From positions 1-64,000 of the forward strand of contig CAYXTO010000007.1 in assembly GCA_964468045.1 (NCBI GenBank): a stretch of 64,000 bases of DNA, given 5' to 3'. The translations under genes and the position numbers were made by a program. The DNA is from JAWKXU01 sp964468045. Lineage in GTDB: Bacteria > Pseudomonadota > Alphaproteobacteria > Sphingomonadales > Sphingomonadaceae. The notes below the pieces were generated by a model. It did no database searches. It saw nothing but the letters and a program-made list of their open reading frames with translations, and was not told the origin of the DNA. Below, in pieces: positions 53,378 to 61,085 of the stretch (the stretch's first letter is position 1; every line of letters starts with the position of its first letter).

Positions 53378-54424
53378 ATGTCATTCATGAGCTTCCTCTC
53401 GGTCGGCTCCGCCGACCTTGCCATCGATTTGGGCACGGCGAACACCGTGGTTTACCTGCGGGGACATGGCATCGTCCTGGCGGAGCCGTCGGTGGTGACG
53501 ATGGAAACGGTTGACGGCCGCCGCCGCGTTCGCGCGGTGGGGGATGACGCCAAGCTGATGATGGGCAAGACGCCGGTCAATGTGCAGACGATCCGTCCGC
53601 TGAGAAACGGCGTGATCGCCGATCTCGATGTTGCCGAACAGATGATCAAGCACTTTATCCGCAAGGCTCACGCGAATCTGGGCGGGAGGCTGCGCGGCAA
53701 TCCCGAGATCGTCCTGTGCGTGCCGTCCGGTTCCACGCAGGTGGAACGGCGTGCGATCCGCGAAGTCGCCTCCAATGCGGGCGCGCGCAAGGTCTGGCTG
53801 ATCGCGGAGCCGATGGCGGCGGCGATCGGGGCCGACATGCCGGTGACGCAGCCGGTGGGTTCGATGGTGGTCGATATCGGCGGAGGCTCCACCGAGGTGG
53901 GCGTCATATCGGTCGGCGGGCTCAGCATGAGCATGTCGGCCAGGGTGGGGGGCGACCGGATGGACGAGGCGATAGCCTCCTATGTCCGCCGGTATCACGA
54001 TCTGCTGATCGGAGAGGCCACGGCGGAGAGGATCAAGAAGGAATTCGGCCGGGCGCTGCTGGACGAAGGAAGTGTCGCCACGCCGATCCTGATCAAGGGG
54101 CGCCACATCATTCGCGGCGTGCCCACCGAAATCACCATCACCCAGGCGGAAATCTGCGAAGCGCTGAGCGAGCCTATCGCGCTGATCCTGGAAGCGGTTC
54201 GCAAGGCGCTGGAGACCACCGCGCCCGAGATCGCCGCCGACATCATCGATGGCGGGATAATCATGACGGGCGGCGGGGCGCTGCTGTCCCAGATCGATGT
54301 CCTGCTCGCGCGCGAGACGGGCCTGCCGGTCAGCATCGCGGAGGATCCGCTCAATTGTGTTGCGCTCGGTGCCGGGCGCGCGCTGGAGGATGCCGGCTAT
54401 CGCGGTGTCCTGCATGTGATGTAG
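53378..54424 (+). CDS. MreB-like actin homologue, solitary copy
   Basis: A 348-residue bacterial actin of normal MreB length. Nucleotide-binding signatures are intact: phosphate 1 AIDLGTANTVVY, phosphate 2 VVDIGGGSTEVGVIS, and the adenosine motif GGIIMTGGGALL; the amphipathic N-terminus MSFMSFLSV is compatible with membrane attachment. MreB polymerises under the inner membrane and guides cell-wall elongation. It has no mreC, mreD, mrdA or rodA beside it, so this is probably an extra copy rather than the core operon gene. ATG 53378 gives the standard N-terminus. Confidence 0.87.
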   Translation: MSFMSFLSVGSADLAIDLGTANTVVYLRGHGIVLAEPSVVTMETVDGRRRVRAVGDDAKLMMGKTPVNVQTIRPLRNGVIADLDVAEQMIKHFIRKAHANLGGRLRGNPEIVLCVPSGSTQVERRAIREVASNAGARKVWLIAEPMAAAIGADMPVTQPVGSMVVDIGGGSTEVGVISVGGLSMSMSARVGGDRMDEAIASYVRRYHDLLIGEATAERIKKEFGRALLDEGSVATPILIKGRHIIRGVPTEITITQAEICEALSEPIALILEAVRKALETTAPEIAADIIDGGIIMTGGGALLSQIDVLLARETGLPVSIAEDPLNCVALGAGRALEDAGYRGVLHVM

Positions 54425-54532
54425 GCTTCTCGCATCGCATGGGAATGATGGGTTCGGCGAGCGGAAGCCTGCCGGTGCATGATTTTCATCGGTCGTATGG
54501 CCCTGCGCCGGGAAAAAGTGCATCAGCAGGCC

Positions 54533-55567
54533 ATGCCAAAGCGAAACATTGCGATAGTGACCGGGGGAGATACGCTCGAGGCCGCGAGTTCGGTCGCGAG
54601 TGCCGGCAATGTTCATGAGCACCTTGATCCCGCGCAGTTCAATCGTTTCCTGATCTCGGTCGAGAACTGGAAATGGCGGCTTGAGCAGGCGGATGGAATG
54701 GATGCCGCCCAACTCGCCCAGGCACGGATCGAACTTGCGGATTTCACGCTTGCCGCGGGGGCGGATAGAATCCGGTTCGATGCGGTATTTATCACAATCC
54801 ATGGGGCACCTGCCGAGACAGGGCATCTGCAGGCTTATTTCGAGCTGGTGGGGTTGCCCTATACCGGCTCGGGAATCCTGGCCTCCGCGCTCGCGATGGA
54901 CAAGCAAGCCTGCAAACATTTCCTTGCCCATGCGCTGGACATTCCCACCCCGGCGCATCGCCATGTGATAAACGGGAACGAGGCCTTCGCTCCGGCGGCA
55001 CCGGGCATCGCCTTTCCCTGCATCGTCAAGCCGAACTCATATGGGTCCGGAATGGGGGTCGCGCTGGTGGCGGATCAGCCGGCGCTTGAAAGGGCCGTAA
55101 AGCGCATCCGCGCGCTGGGTCAGGACATATTGATCGAGCAATTCATCTGCGGGCGGGAATTTACCGTCGGTGCGCTGGTACTGGATGGAAAGATCGAGAT
55201 TTTGCCGATTGCCGAAGTGTTTCGCCCCGATCATTCGGCCGCGCTGCACAAGGCGGGAGAGGTGGTCTTCACCGACAGGCAGTCCGCCGAACTCGAGCTG
55301 AATCCCGATCTGCCGGATGACTGCAAGGATCGGCTTTGCGATTTGACCGCAAGGGTCGGCATGGCCATGAATTGCAGGAGTTTCTACCGTGTGGATTATA
55401 TGCTGGATCGGGCTGGAGATGTTTATTTTCTCGAACTGAACACGATCCCCGGAATGACGCCGAGAAGCGTGTTCACCCGGCAGATGGAATGTGCTGGCAT
55501 CAGGCAGGCGGATATCTACAACCGGATCGTTCGGGACGCGCTGGTGCGATCAATCCACGACGGGTGA
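54533..55567 (+). CDS. D-alanine-D-alanine ligase-like ATP-grasp enzyme
   Basis: A 344-residue ATP-grasp ligase resembling Ddl. The N-terminal domain has KRNIAIVTGGDTLEAA and FITIHGAPAETGHLQAYFELVGLPYTGSG. The ATP-grasp domain shows MDKQACKHFLA, CIVKPNSYGSGMGV, ILIEQFICGREFTVG and FLELNTIPGMTPRS, where the Glu and Asn are metal ligands. Ddl joins two amino acids via acyl phosphate; a dedicated peptide ligase is more likely here, since the gene faces a methyltransferase-like and a second ATP-grasp gene and not cell-wall genes. ATG 54533 is preferred to an upstream start. Its 3' end overlaps the convergent gene by 18 bases. Confidence 0.82.
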   Translation: MPKRNIAIVTGGDTLEAASSVASAGNVHEHLDPAQFNRFLISVENWKWRLEQADGMDAAQLAQARIELADFTLAAGADRIRFDAVFITIHGAPAETGHLQAYFELVGLPYTGSGILASALAMDKQACKHFLAHALDIPTPAHRHVINGNEAFAPAAPGIAFPCIVKPNSYGSGMGVALVADQPALERAVKRIRALGQDILIEQFICGREFTVGALVLDGKIEILPIAEVFRPDHSAALHKAGEVVFTDRQSAELELNPDLPDDCKDRLCDLTARVGMAMNCRSFYRVDYMLDRAGDVYFLELNTIPGMTPRSVFTRQMECAGIRQADIYNRIVRDALVRSIHDG

Positions 55568-56605
55568 CGGCTCCCGAAACGCAAAGGGAAGATCGCGATC
55601 TCCCAGCAGGATCTGGGGCAGCGCCGTATACTGGAATTCCGGTGGCGTGGCGGATGGAGTCAGGCAGTTCACGAAATTGAGGAGGTTTCCGGCGTCATTG
55701 GAGGCCGCGATCGTGTAGAAATTGCCGCTGTTCCAGATGATGACTGCCGTGGAGAAGAGTTCACCGAGCGAGCCGGTCAATTCCTCAAGCGTGACGAGTT
55801 GCCGGTCCATATTGTGGACTATGGTCTGCTTCTTTTCCTCGATCTTCTCGCGCGAGAAAAATCTCGCCTTGAACTCGTCATCCTTCTGCCTTTCACGCCG
55901 TGCGAATTCCTCCGCATCCGGAAGCCAGAATTTCTCGAGAAGAACGAAGATACCGTCGCTGCGAAGATTTCGAGCCGCGATCTGGATCGGCGCGAGCCGT
56001 GACTTTCCATACATCTGGAATGTGGTGTCTTCGATTATGAAGTCGAACCCATCCTTGAAATGATGGATGCCGCGTTCCGCCAGGGAGGTTGCCGATACGT
56101 CGAAAAACGGGCCGAGGAAGAAATGCGCGCTGCCAGCGGGCCGGCCATGGTGGAAGGCAGCTTCATTTTCCCTGTTGGGGCTGCAGGTCAGTGTTCTGAT
56201 CTTGTCCTGGGAAATATCGGTGAGCGACCGGGCGGTGACGCCTGAAGCGTCCCCGAGCGTGTAGACATCGAGCGGGCGCTGCTTCGTTTGGTTGATCCAC
56301 CGGCCATATCGCAGCAGCCCGGCCCCGAACCTGCATTGTTCCTCCAGGACATAGGGCAGGGATGCGATGAAATGCTGATTGAAGGTGCCGGCGTGCCGTT
56401 CGCGGACCTTTGCATAGTGCAGGCTCAAGCCATCATGGCGCAGCAGTTCAGGGTCTAGTATGATCGGAAAGTCTGGCGCGCCCTTGCGGCCGGTGGCAAG
56501 ATCCGAAAATTCGCCAAGCATATGCGTGAGCCGGGGGGATTGCCGTGCCAAGGCAATATAGGCTGCGATCTCGGTTTCCGGTATTGCCATGCCGATCAGG
56601 CTCAA
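55550..56605 (-). CDS. Class I methyltransferase-like protein
   Basis: A 351-residue protein I do not recognise as a named family. Residues about 110-215 resemble a Rossmann-type class I methyltransferase: LDVYTLGDASGVTARSL would be motif I, GFDFIIEDTTFQMYG the central strand with the acidic end, and LRSDGIFVLLEKFW the motif near strand 5. The C-terminal third (EEKKQTIVHNMDRQLVTLEELT, then IWNSGNFYTIAASND) is unfamiliar and may be a substrate domain. ATG 56605 overlaps the stop of the upstream ATP-grasp gene by four bases, so the two are coupled. A peptide or amino-acid methylation role is an inference from context. Confidence 0.6.
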   Translation of the reverse strand: MSLIGMAIPETEIAAYIALARQSPRLTHMLGEFSDLATGRKGAPDFPIILDPELLRHDGLSLHYAKVRERHAGTFNQHFIASLPYVLEEQCRFGAGLLRYGRWINQTKQRPLDVYTLGDASGVTARSLTDISQDKIRTLTCSPNRENEAAFHHGRPAGSAHFFLGPFFDVSATSLAERGIHHFKDGFDFIIEDTTFQMYGKSRLAPIQIAARNLRSDGIFVLLEKFWLPDAEEFARRERQKDDEFKARFFSREKIEEKKQTIVHNMDRQLVTLEELTGSLGELFSTAVIIWNSGNFYTIAASNDAGNLLNFVNCLTPSATPPEFQYTALPQILLGDRDLPFAFREPSPVVD

Positions 56606-58389
56606 AGCGCAGGCTGGGGCAGGCGCTGCCCGACTATCTGCTTCAGGTCTTCCGGAGCGGCGAGCGGAATGAATTCCGCACTATGGCGACGCAGCACATC
56701 CAGCCAGGCAGAATCCACTTTCCCATCATCCACCATCACCACATCGACGCGATCCATCGGCATCCCAACGCTGGCCAGTTCCTCCGGCGTGCAGATGACG
56801 ACAATGCGTGAGACAGCCGCATTGATGAGCAGTGATTGCGTGGCCTTCACGGGATCGCGCGCATCGATCAGCAAGCGGGCCGAACCCACGCCAGCGCTGC
56901 TTCCGCAACGCCAGGCCAGCCCGGGCTGGGCCGAAAGCTCGTTGCCATACCGCTCTGCCTCCTGCCTTGAAGCTATGATCAGCATGGACGGTATCCTGGC
57001 CGGTTTCGGGCCCAGGATGATATCGGCGATGCCCCGCACATCGCGATCGTCCACCAGATGGCCGCGCAGGGACGGGCAGAGGTTTATTTCGAGGAACTTG
57101 CCCATCTCCTGATAGGAGCGGGAAATATCCGGAGTGAGATAGTCGAAACCCACCACCTTGAGGCAGAGAGATTCTGCCAATGCTTCGACGATGAACTTGA
57201 TATCGGGATGAACGAGATGCGACACCTCCGTGTTCTCGGCCCCGGTTCCCTGAAGCGGGATGGTTCTCAACCTTACCTTCGTCCCTGCCTCGGGCACGGA
57301 ATCCCTGCTGTAGCCCTGCTTCGCGAGAGCGGAATCGAAATCCTCATCGAACGGTACAGGCCCAAGATAGCTGCCCGGCGTCGCGGTTGCGGTGCGCGCC
57401 TGGTTGAAAGCCTCGCCGAGCGCGAGAATGGTGCTTCGGCCATCGCCGATTACCTCGGCCGGATCGCGTCGCGTCGCCGCGACGAATTTGCCGCGAACAA
57501 CGAGAAGGCGATGGACGTCGCCTTCCACATGGGATTCGATCATGATCGGAGCTGCGGAAGCATCTCTGGCCTTGGCAAAGGCCTGCCTCAGTTCCTTCGC
57601 ATCCCTGATGTTCACCGAAACGCCACGGGCCTGCCCGCGGTCGATCGGCTTCACCACACAAGGCCAGCCAATTTTTTCGACAACCCCCGGAAGATCATTC
57701 ACGTCATTCACCAGCATATGCGTGCTGACCGGCGCTCCCATGGAATGGAGATAGAATTTGCTCAAGACCTTGTCGCCGGCAATTCTCGCCCCCGTGGCGG
57801 AGTCTTCCTCCGGGCTGCTTTCGAAAAATCGAATGGAACGGCAGCCCCATCCGAATTGCCAGACCTTCAATCTCTGGAAGAAGGGGAGCCAGGGCAAATT
57901 CCTGGCCCGGGCGGCTTCCATCAGGATCTTGGCCTGGTAGTCCGGATGGAAATTGCGGCATTTTTCCCAGAAATTTGCCATTATCTGGTTAACCTGCTCG
58001 CCGTTCAACGGGCTACGGCCCGCTACCACGAAGAATTTCGCGGCAAGGCTGAGGCATTCCGGAGCCAGGTCCGGATCGTGAAAACCCAGCCACAGGACGA
58101 TCCCGTCATCCGTCTGCCTGGCTCCTCCGGAATGGATAAATCCGCGAACCTCGTTCAGCGCCGCCAGCGACCATTCGACCAGATAACGGGCCACGAAGAG
58201 TTCCATGCTTTCTTCGGGACGACGGGTCGTTCCGGACCACCAGGTGCCAAAGGCATCGGTCATGCGGGCCGCATGGGTTTCAAGATCGGGGTCGCCCGCC
58301 TGATCGATCCGGAGGTTGAAGACGATGACCGGATCGCTGGCATAGGGGTTGGGGCCGAAATACCGCCGGGCGTCTGCGAAGCTTATCAT
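56602..58389 (-). CDS. Cyanophycin-synthetase-like ATP-grasp protein
   Basis: A 595-residue protein. Residues 165-460 match the ATP-grasp half of cyanophycin synthetase: VWQFGWGCRSIRFFES, DSATGARIAGDKVLSKFYL, GWPCVVKPIDRGQARGVSVN, RRDPAEVIGDGRSTI, the HLVHPD segment, GFDYLTPDIS and metal-binding FLEINLCPSLRGHL. Residues 1-160 may be the companion N-domain. The C-terminal 135 residues are not a Mur ligase, which true CphA has, so it cannot be a complete cyanophycin synthetase. It probably adds amino acids to a peptide through acyl phosphates. It is the promoter-proximal gene of a pair with the methyltransferase-like gene and is divergent from a 51-codon gene. Confidence 0.75.
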   Translation of the reverse strand: MISFADARRYFGPNPYASDPVIVFNLRIDQAGDPDLETHAARMTDAFGTWWSGTTRRPEESMELFVARYLVEWSLAALNEVRGFIHSGGARQTDDGIVLWLGFHDPDLAPECLSLAAKFFVVAGRSPLNGEQVNQIMANFWEKCRNFHPDYQAKILMEAARARNLPWLPFFQRLKVWQFGWGCRSIRFFESSPEEDSATGARIAGDKVLSKFYLHSMGAPVSTHMLVNDVNDLPGVVEKIGWPCVVKPIDRGQARGVSVNIRDAKELRQAFAKARDASAAPIMIESHVEGDVHRLLVVRGKFVAATRRDPAEVIGDGRSTILALGEAFNQARTATATPGSYLGPVPFDEDFDSALAKQGYSRDSVPEAGTKVRLRTIPLQGTGAENTEVSHLVHPDIKFIVEALAESLCLKVVGFDYLTPDISRSYQEMGKFLEINLCPSLRGHLVDDRDVRGIADIILGPKPARIPSMLIIASRQEAERYGNELSAQPGLAWRCGSSAGVGSARLLIDARDPVKATQSLLINAAVSRIVVICTPEELASVGMPMDRVDVVMVDDGKVDSAWLDVLRRHSAEFIPLAAPEDLKQIVGQRLPQPAL

Positions 58390-58795
58390 CTGTTTCGTCC
58401 GAATATCCGGGTTCAGCCCGGAATCTGCGCTGGGAATTGAGTGGATGTGCCCCTCCCCACCTCGATGTTTATGATAGCCAGCAAAATCAAGTAACTCGGC
58501 ACGTGTCGATCTTTTTCTCCACCACTTTGCATGCTGTTCGCGCGGGAAGGCTGCGCCGCATGTCGTTGCCTCTGGGTGGAAAACAAAATCTTGGGGATCG
58601 AGAAAAAACTGTTACGAGATAAATCTCAATTCGTTTGATAGAGAATGCATGTCCGGTGAGGGCGGTTTCCTCTCCCTCCGCCTTCATCGGGCCGCGGCTT
58701 TTGATCGATGACAGCTTGCTCCGCGTCACCAACGGCTAAAGCGCACGAAACCTACGCGACAACGCCGGCTTCGTGTCTTCCACAGGAGAATACGA
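58390..58795. promoter_or_regulatory. Divergent region between ATP-grasp operon and small gene
   Basis: A 406-base gap. It holds GAGATaaATCTC at about 58616, a short palindrome, and a 20-codon frame from 58647 with no good ribosome-binding site. AGGAG at 58784 serves the small gene at 58796. Promoters for both directions must be here but no box pair is convincing. Confidence 0.4.
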
Positions 58796-58951
58796 ATGAG
58801 TCGGACTATCAACCGATCCAGCTTCAGCCCGGCGCCCCGCCGAAATATTCCCCCGCTGCCGCATCCTTCATGGATTCATGGCAGCCGATCGAACGGTGAA
58901 GGGCCTCGTGCCTTCACTGCGGAACAGTTCTGGGAGCGGCTGGGAATCTGA
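58796..58951 (+). CDS. Small peptide gene, possible RiPP-type precursor
   Basis: A 51-residue reading frame with a strong AGGAG seven bases before ATG and a strong intrinsic terminator 91 bases after the stop, so it forms a complete short transcription unit. The peptide is basic and rich in Ser, Pro and Arg in its first 35 residues (SFSPAPRRNIPPLPHPSW) and ends in FTAEQFWERLGI. It has no signal peptide or cysteine. It is divergent from the cyanophycin-synthetase-like operon, which makes it a candidate substrate peptide. A competing frame from 58708 overlaps it but lacks a ribosome-binding site. Function is conjectural. Confidence 0.5.
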   Translation: MSRTINRSSFSPAPRRNIPPLPHPSWIHGSRSNGEGPRAFTAEQFWERLGI

Positions 58952-59041
58952 CGATCCAGCCGCTTTGGCGGAACGCTTGCCGACCGTTCCGCCTGTCCGG
59001 TGTGTCGGCAGCTTGCTCAATTGCCTTCTATTCCAACCTGA

Positions 59042-59073
59042 AAGCCGGCTCCATGGGGCCGGCTTCTTTTTCT
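59042..59073 (+). terminator. Intrinsic terminator after the small gene
   Basis: AAGCCGGC and GCCGGCTT, with inner CC/GG pairs, form a GC-rich hairpin followed by TTCTTTTTCTT. The A-rich opposite side is weak, but the hairpin lies just beyond the convergent SDR stop (59094) and may also end that transcript. Confidence 0.85.
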
Positions 59074-59093
59074 TGCCGGTTCTCCGCCCCGGA

Positions 59094-59939
59094 TCAGCCT
59101 TCGCGAAAGTCCGTATGGAGGCCCGTTTCCCGCCACTGGGCGAGCTCGGCCTGCTCCTTCTCCAGCTCCGCTGAGATCAGGTCGCAGGACATCTGGCCGA
59201 GCACGAGCTGATGGGGCGGGTTCGGCGCGTCCACCGCATCGACGATCGCACGGGCGCAGAGCACCGGATCGCCTTTCTGCTGGCCGTCCAGATCCTTGCT
59301 GAATCTGATGCCGACGCCGACGGTGGCGTCATAGTCATCCGCCCAGGTTTCACCGGTCACGAGCGAGCGTCCGGCGAAATCCGTGCGGATCGGGCCGGGC
59401 TGTATCGAAGTCACCCCGATGCCGAGCGGTTCCACTTCGGCGCGCAGCGACATCGACAGCCCTTCGACCGCGAACTTGGTGGCGGAATAGTAGCCGCTGC
59501 AGGCCATCGCCACGCGGCCGACCATTGATGAGATGTTCACGATCCAGCCGCGCCGGCGGGCGCGCATGCCGGGAAGCACGGCGCGCGTCGCGTTCGCCAG
59601 CCCGAAGAAGTTCACGTCGAACATCCGGCGGACGGCCTGTTCGTCGGCCTCCTCGACGCCATGGAGATAGCCGTAGCCGGCATTGTTGACGAGCACGTCG
59701 ATGCTGCCGAAGTGATCTTCCGCCGCCTGGACCGCGGCCGAAATCTGTTCCGGGTCGGTTACGTCCAGCGCAAGCGCGATGGCGTTCCCGGCACCCTGCG
59801 CAACGATCTGGTCAAGATCGCCCGGGTTCCTGGCGGTCGCCACCACGCGTCCACCCTTTTCCAGAACCGCCTGCGCAATTTCTCGCCCGAGGCCCGAGGA
59901 GGCCCCCGTGATAAACCAGACCTGTTCGCTGCGCTTCAC
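59094..59939 (-). CDS. Short-chain dehydrogenase/reductase
   Basis: A 281-residue classical SDR. Features are WFITGASSGLGREIA, DVTDPEQ, VNNAGYGYLHG, catalytic Ser in NISSMVG, and YSATK as Tyr/Lys; the extended C-terminus is typical of the retinol-dehydrogenase-like subgroup used for diverse ketones and alcohols. It is convergent with the small peptide gene and separated from it by the terminator. There is no clear functional link to either neighbour. Confidence 0.83.
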   Translation of the reverse strand: MKRSEQVWFITGASSGLGREIAQAVLEKGGRVVATARNPGDLDQIVAQGAGNAIALALDVTDPEQISAAVQAAEDHFGSIDVLVNNAGYGYLHGVEEADEQAVRRMFDVNFFGLANATRAVLPGMRARRRGWIVNISSMVGRVAMACSGYYSATKFAVEGLSMSLRAEVEPLGIGVTSIQPGPIRTDFAGRSLVTGETWADDYDATVGVGIRFSKDLDGQQKGDPVLCARAIVDAVDAPNPPHQLVLGQMSCDLISAELEKEQAELAQWRETGLHTDFREG

Positions 59940-60140
59940 TATGCTTCTCCCCTCGTGCTGGCGGCAGCCCTGTTTTCCCAGCCAGGGGGCGGTCCCATGC
60001 GCCGGTTCGAAAGCTATTCAGGTCCGGACATGAATAGCGCTGCGGCTGTGCCTGATTCTGCCTGCGATCTTATGGGCGGAGAGAAGCGTAATCAATGCAA
60101 TGCCAAAAAAGATTCGGGATCGGACTGTTCCCTGCTGTGC
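59940..60140. other. Gap of 201 bases
   Basis: This holds the promoter space of the SDR (read leftward) and the 3' end of the barrel gene's transcript. I see no gene or strong hairpin here. Confidence 0.3.
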
Positions 60141-61085
60141 CTAGAAGCCGAAGGAAATGCCCAGTCGTCCCATGACATAGTCATAGTCCAGGCCGCCCGA
60201 AATCGAGGTGTTGGCGTATTGGACATCCAGGAAGACATTCGGCGAGCGCGCCTTTACCGGACTTTCCACCCGGAGAGCGGCAAAGCGCGCATCCTGCCAC
60301 CTCGCGCCCGTTGCGTGCTGCGCGCCATATCCGCCCGCCACCTGATACATCCAGCCGGAATTGTCGAATCGACGGAGCTGAAGCACCGGCAGCACCTGGA
60401 CGTAGTCGCGCGGCGAGAAGTAGTCGAATTCGTTGGGCGTGGTGGAATGATAATAGCGTGCCCGCAATTGCGCGCTGAGGCCCCATTCGGGCTCGACCAC
60501 GTGAATATAGCTGCCGCGCAGATGCAGGCGCTCGTTCTTGCCAGTGAATTTCTGGACCCCGGCCATCGCGGTCACGATGTTGCGGTCATCCAACGGCAGA
60601 TCGAAATTTGCGCCGAGAAAGGTGTAATAGATGCCTTTCTGCAGGCCCTGCGGGGTCTCGATGATCTCGCGCTCGATGAAATAGCTCTGCTTCCAGTCCG
60701 CACTGCGGATATTGGCGGACCCCAGCACGGTATGGCCGTCCGTGCCGATCCGCGCCTGCCACAGCCACTTGTCGGAGATCGTGTCGGCCAGGTCGAGATA
60801 GGCCCGTTCCTCGCCCTTCGTCTCCTGGCCCAACGGCTTGAACCAGGCTTTCTCGAAGGCGACCCCCATGAACTTGTCGCGGCCGGAGAAGTTCAGCAGC
60901 GCCCGGCCCGTCACCTTGAGCACGTCGGTATCTTCCGCATCCGTGCTGGCGAAGACTTCGATACCTGCGCCGGGACGCAGGCCGCCGATATGTTCCGGCG
61001 GCGCGATTTCCTGCGCGGCCGCATGGCAGAGTGGAGCGAGCCAGCAGGCAAGGGCGATCATATCCCGGAGACGCCACCGCATCAT
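60141..61085 (-). CDS. Outer-membrane beta-barrel protein linked to a glycosyltransferase
   Basis: A 314-residue secreted protein with a signal peptide (MMRWRLRDMIALACWLAPLCHAAA, cut here before AQEIAPP). The mature protein has alternating hydrophobic/hydrophilic strands such as AWLNFSGRDKF-like and WLWQARIG segments, and ends RLGISFGF with the terminal Phe of outer-membrane barrels. Start ATG 61085 overlaps the stop of the upstream glycosyltransferase (ATGA), so the pair is coupled. It could be the export pore for the polymer the transferase makes; no family name can be given with confidence. Confidence 0.65.
   Translation of the reverse strand: MMRWRLRDMIALACWLAPLCHAAAQEIAPPEHIGGLRPGAGIEVFASTDAEDTDVLKVTGRALLNFSGRDKFMGVAFEKAWFKPLGQETKGEERAYLDLADTISDKWLWQARIGTDGHTVLGSANIRSADWKQSYFIEREIIETPQGLQKGIYYTFLGANFDLPLDDRNIVTAMAGVQKFTGKNERLHLRGSYIHVVEPEWGLSAQLRARYYHSTTPNEFDYFSPRDYVQVLPVLQLRRFDNSGWMYQVAGGYGAQHATGARWQDARFAALRVESPVKARSPNVFLDVQYANTSISGGLDYDYVMGRLGISFGF

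Noticed and set aside
58708..58899. 63-codon frame overlapping the small peptide gene
   Set aside because: It has no Shine-Dalgarno and stops before the terminator-linked stop; the 58796 frame has an AGGAG at ideal spacing. Neither is proven.
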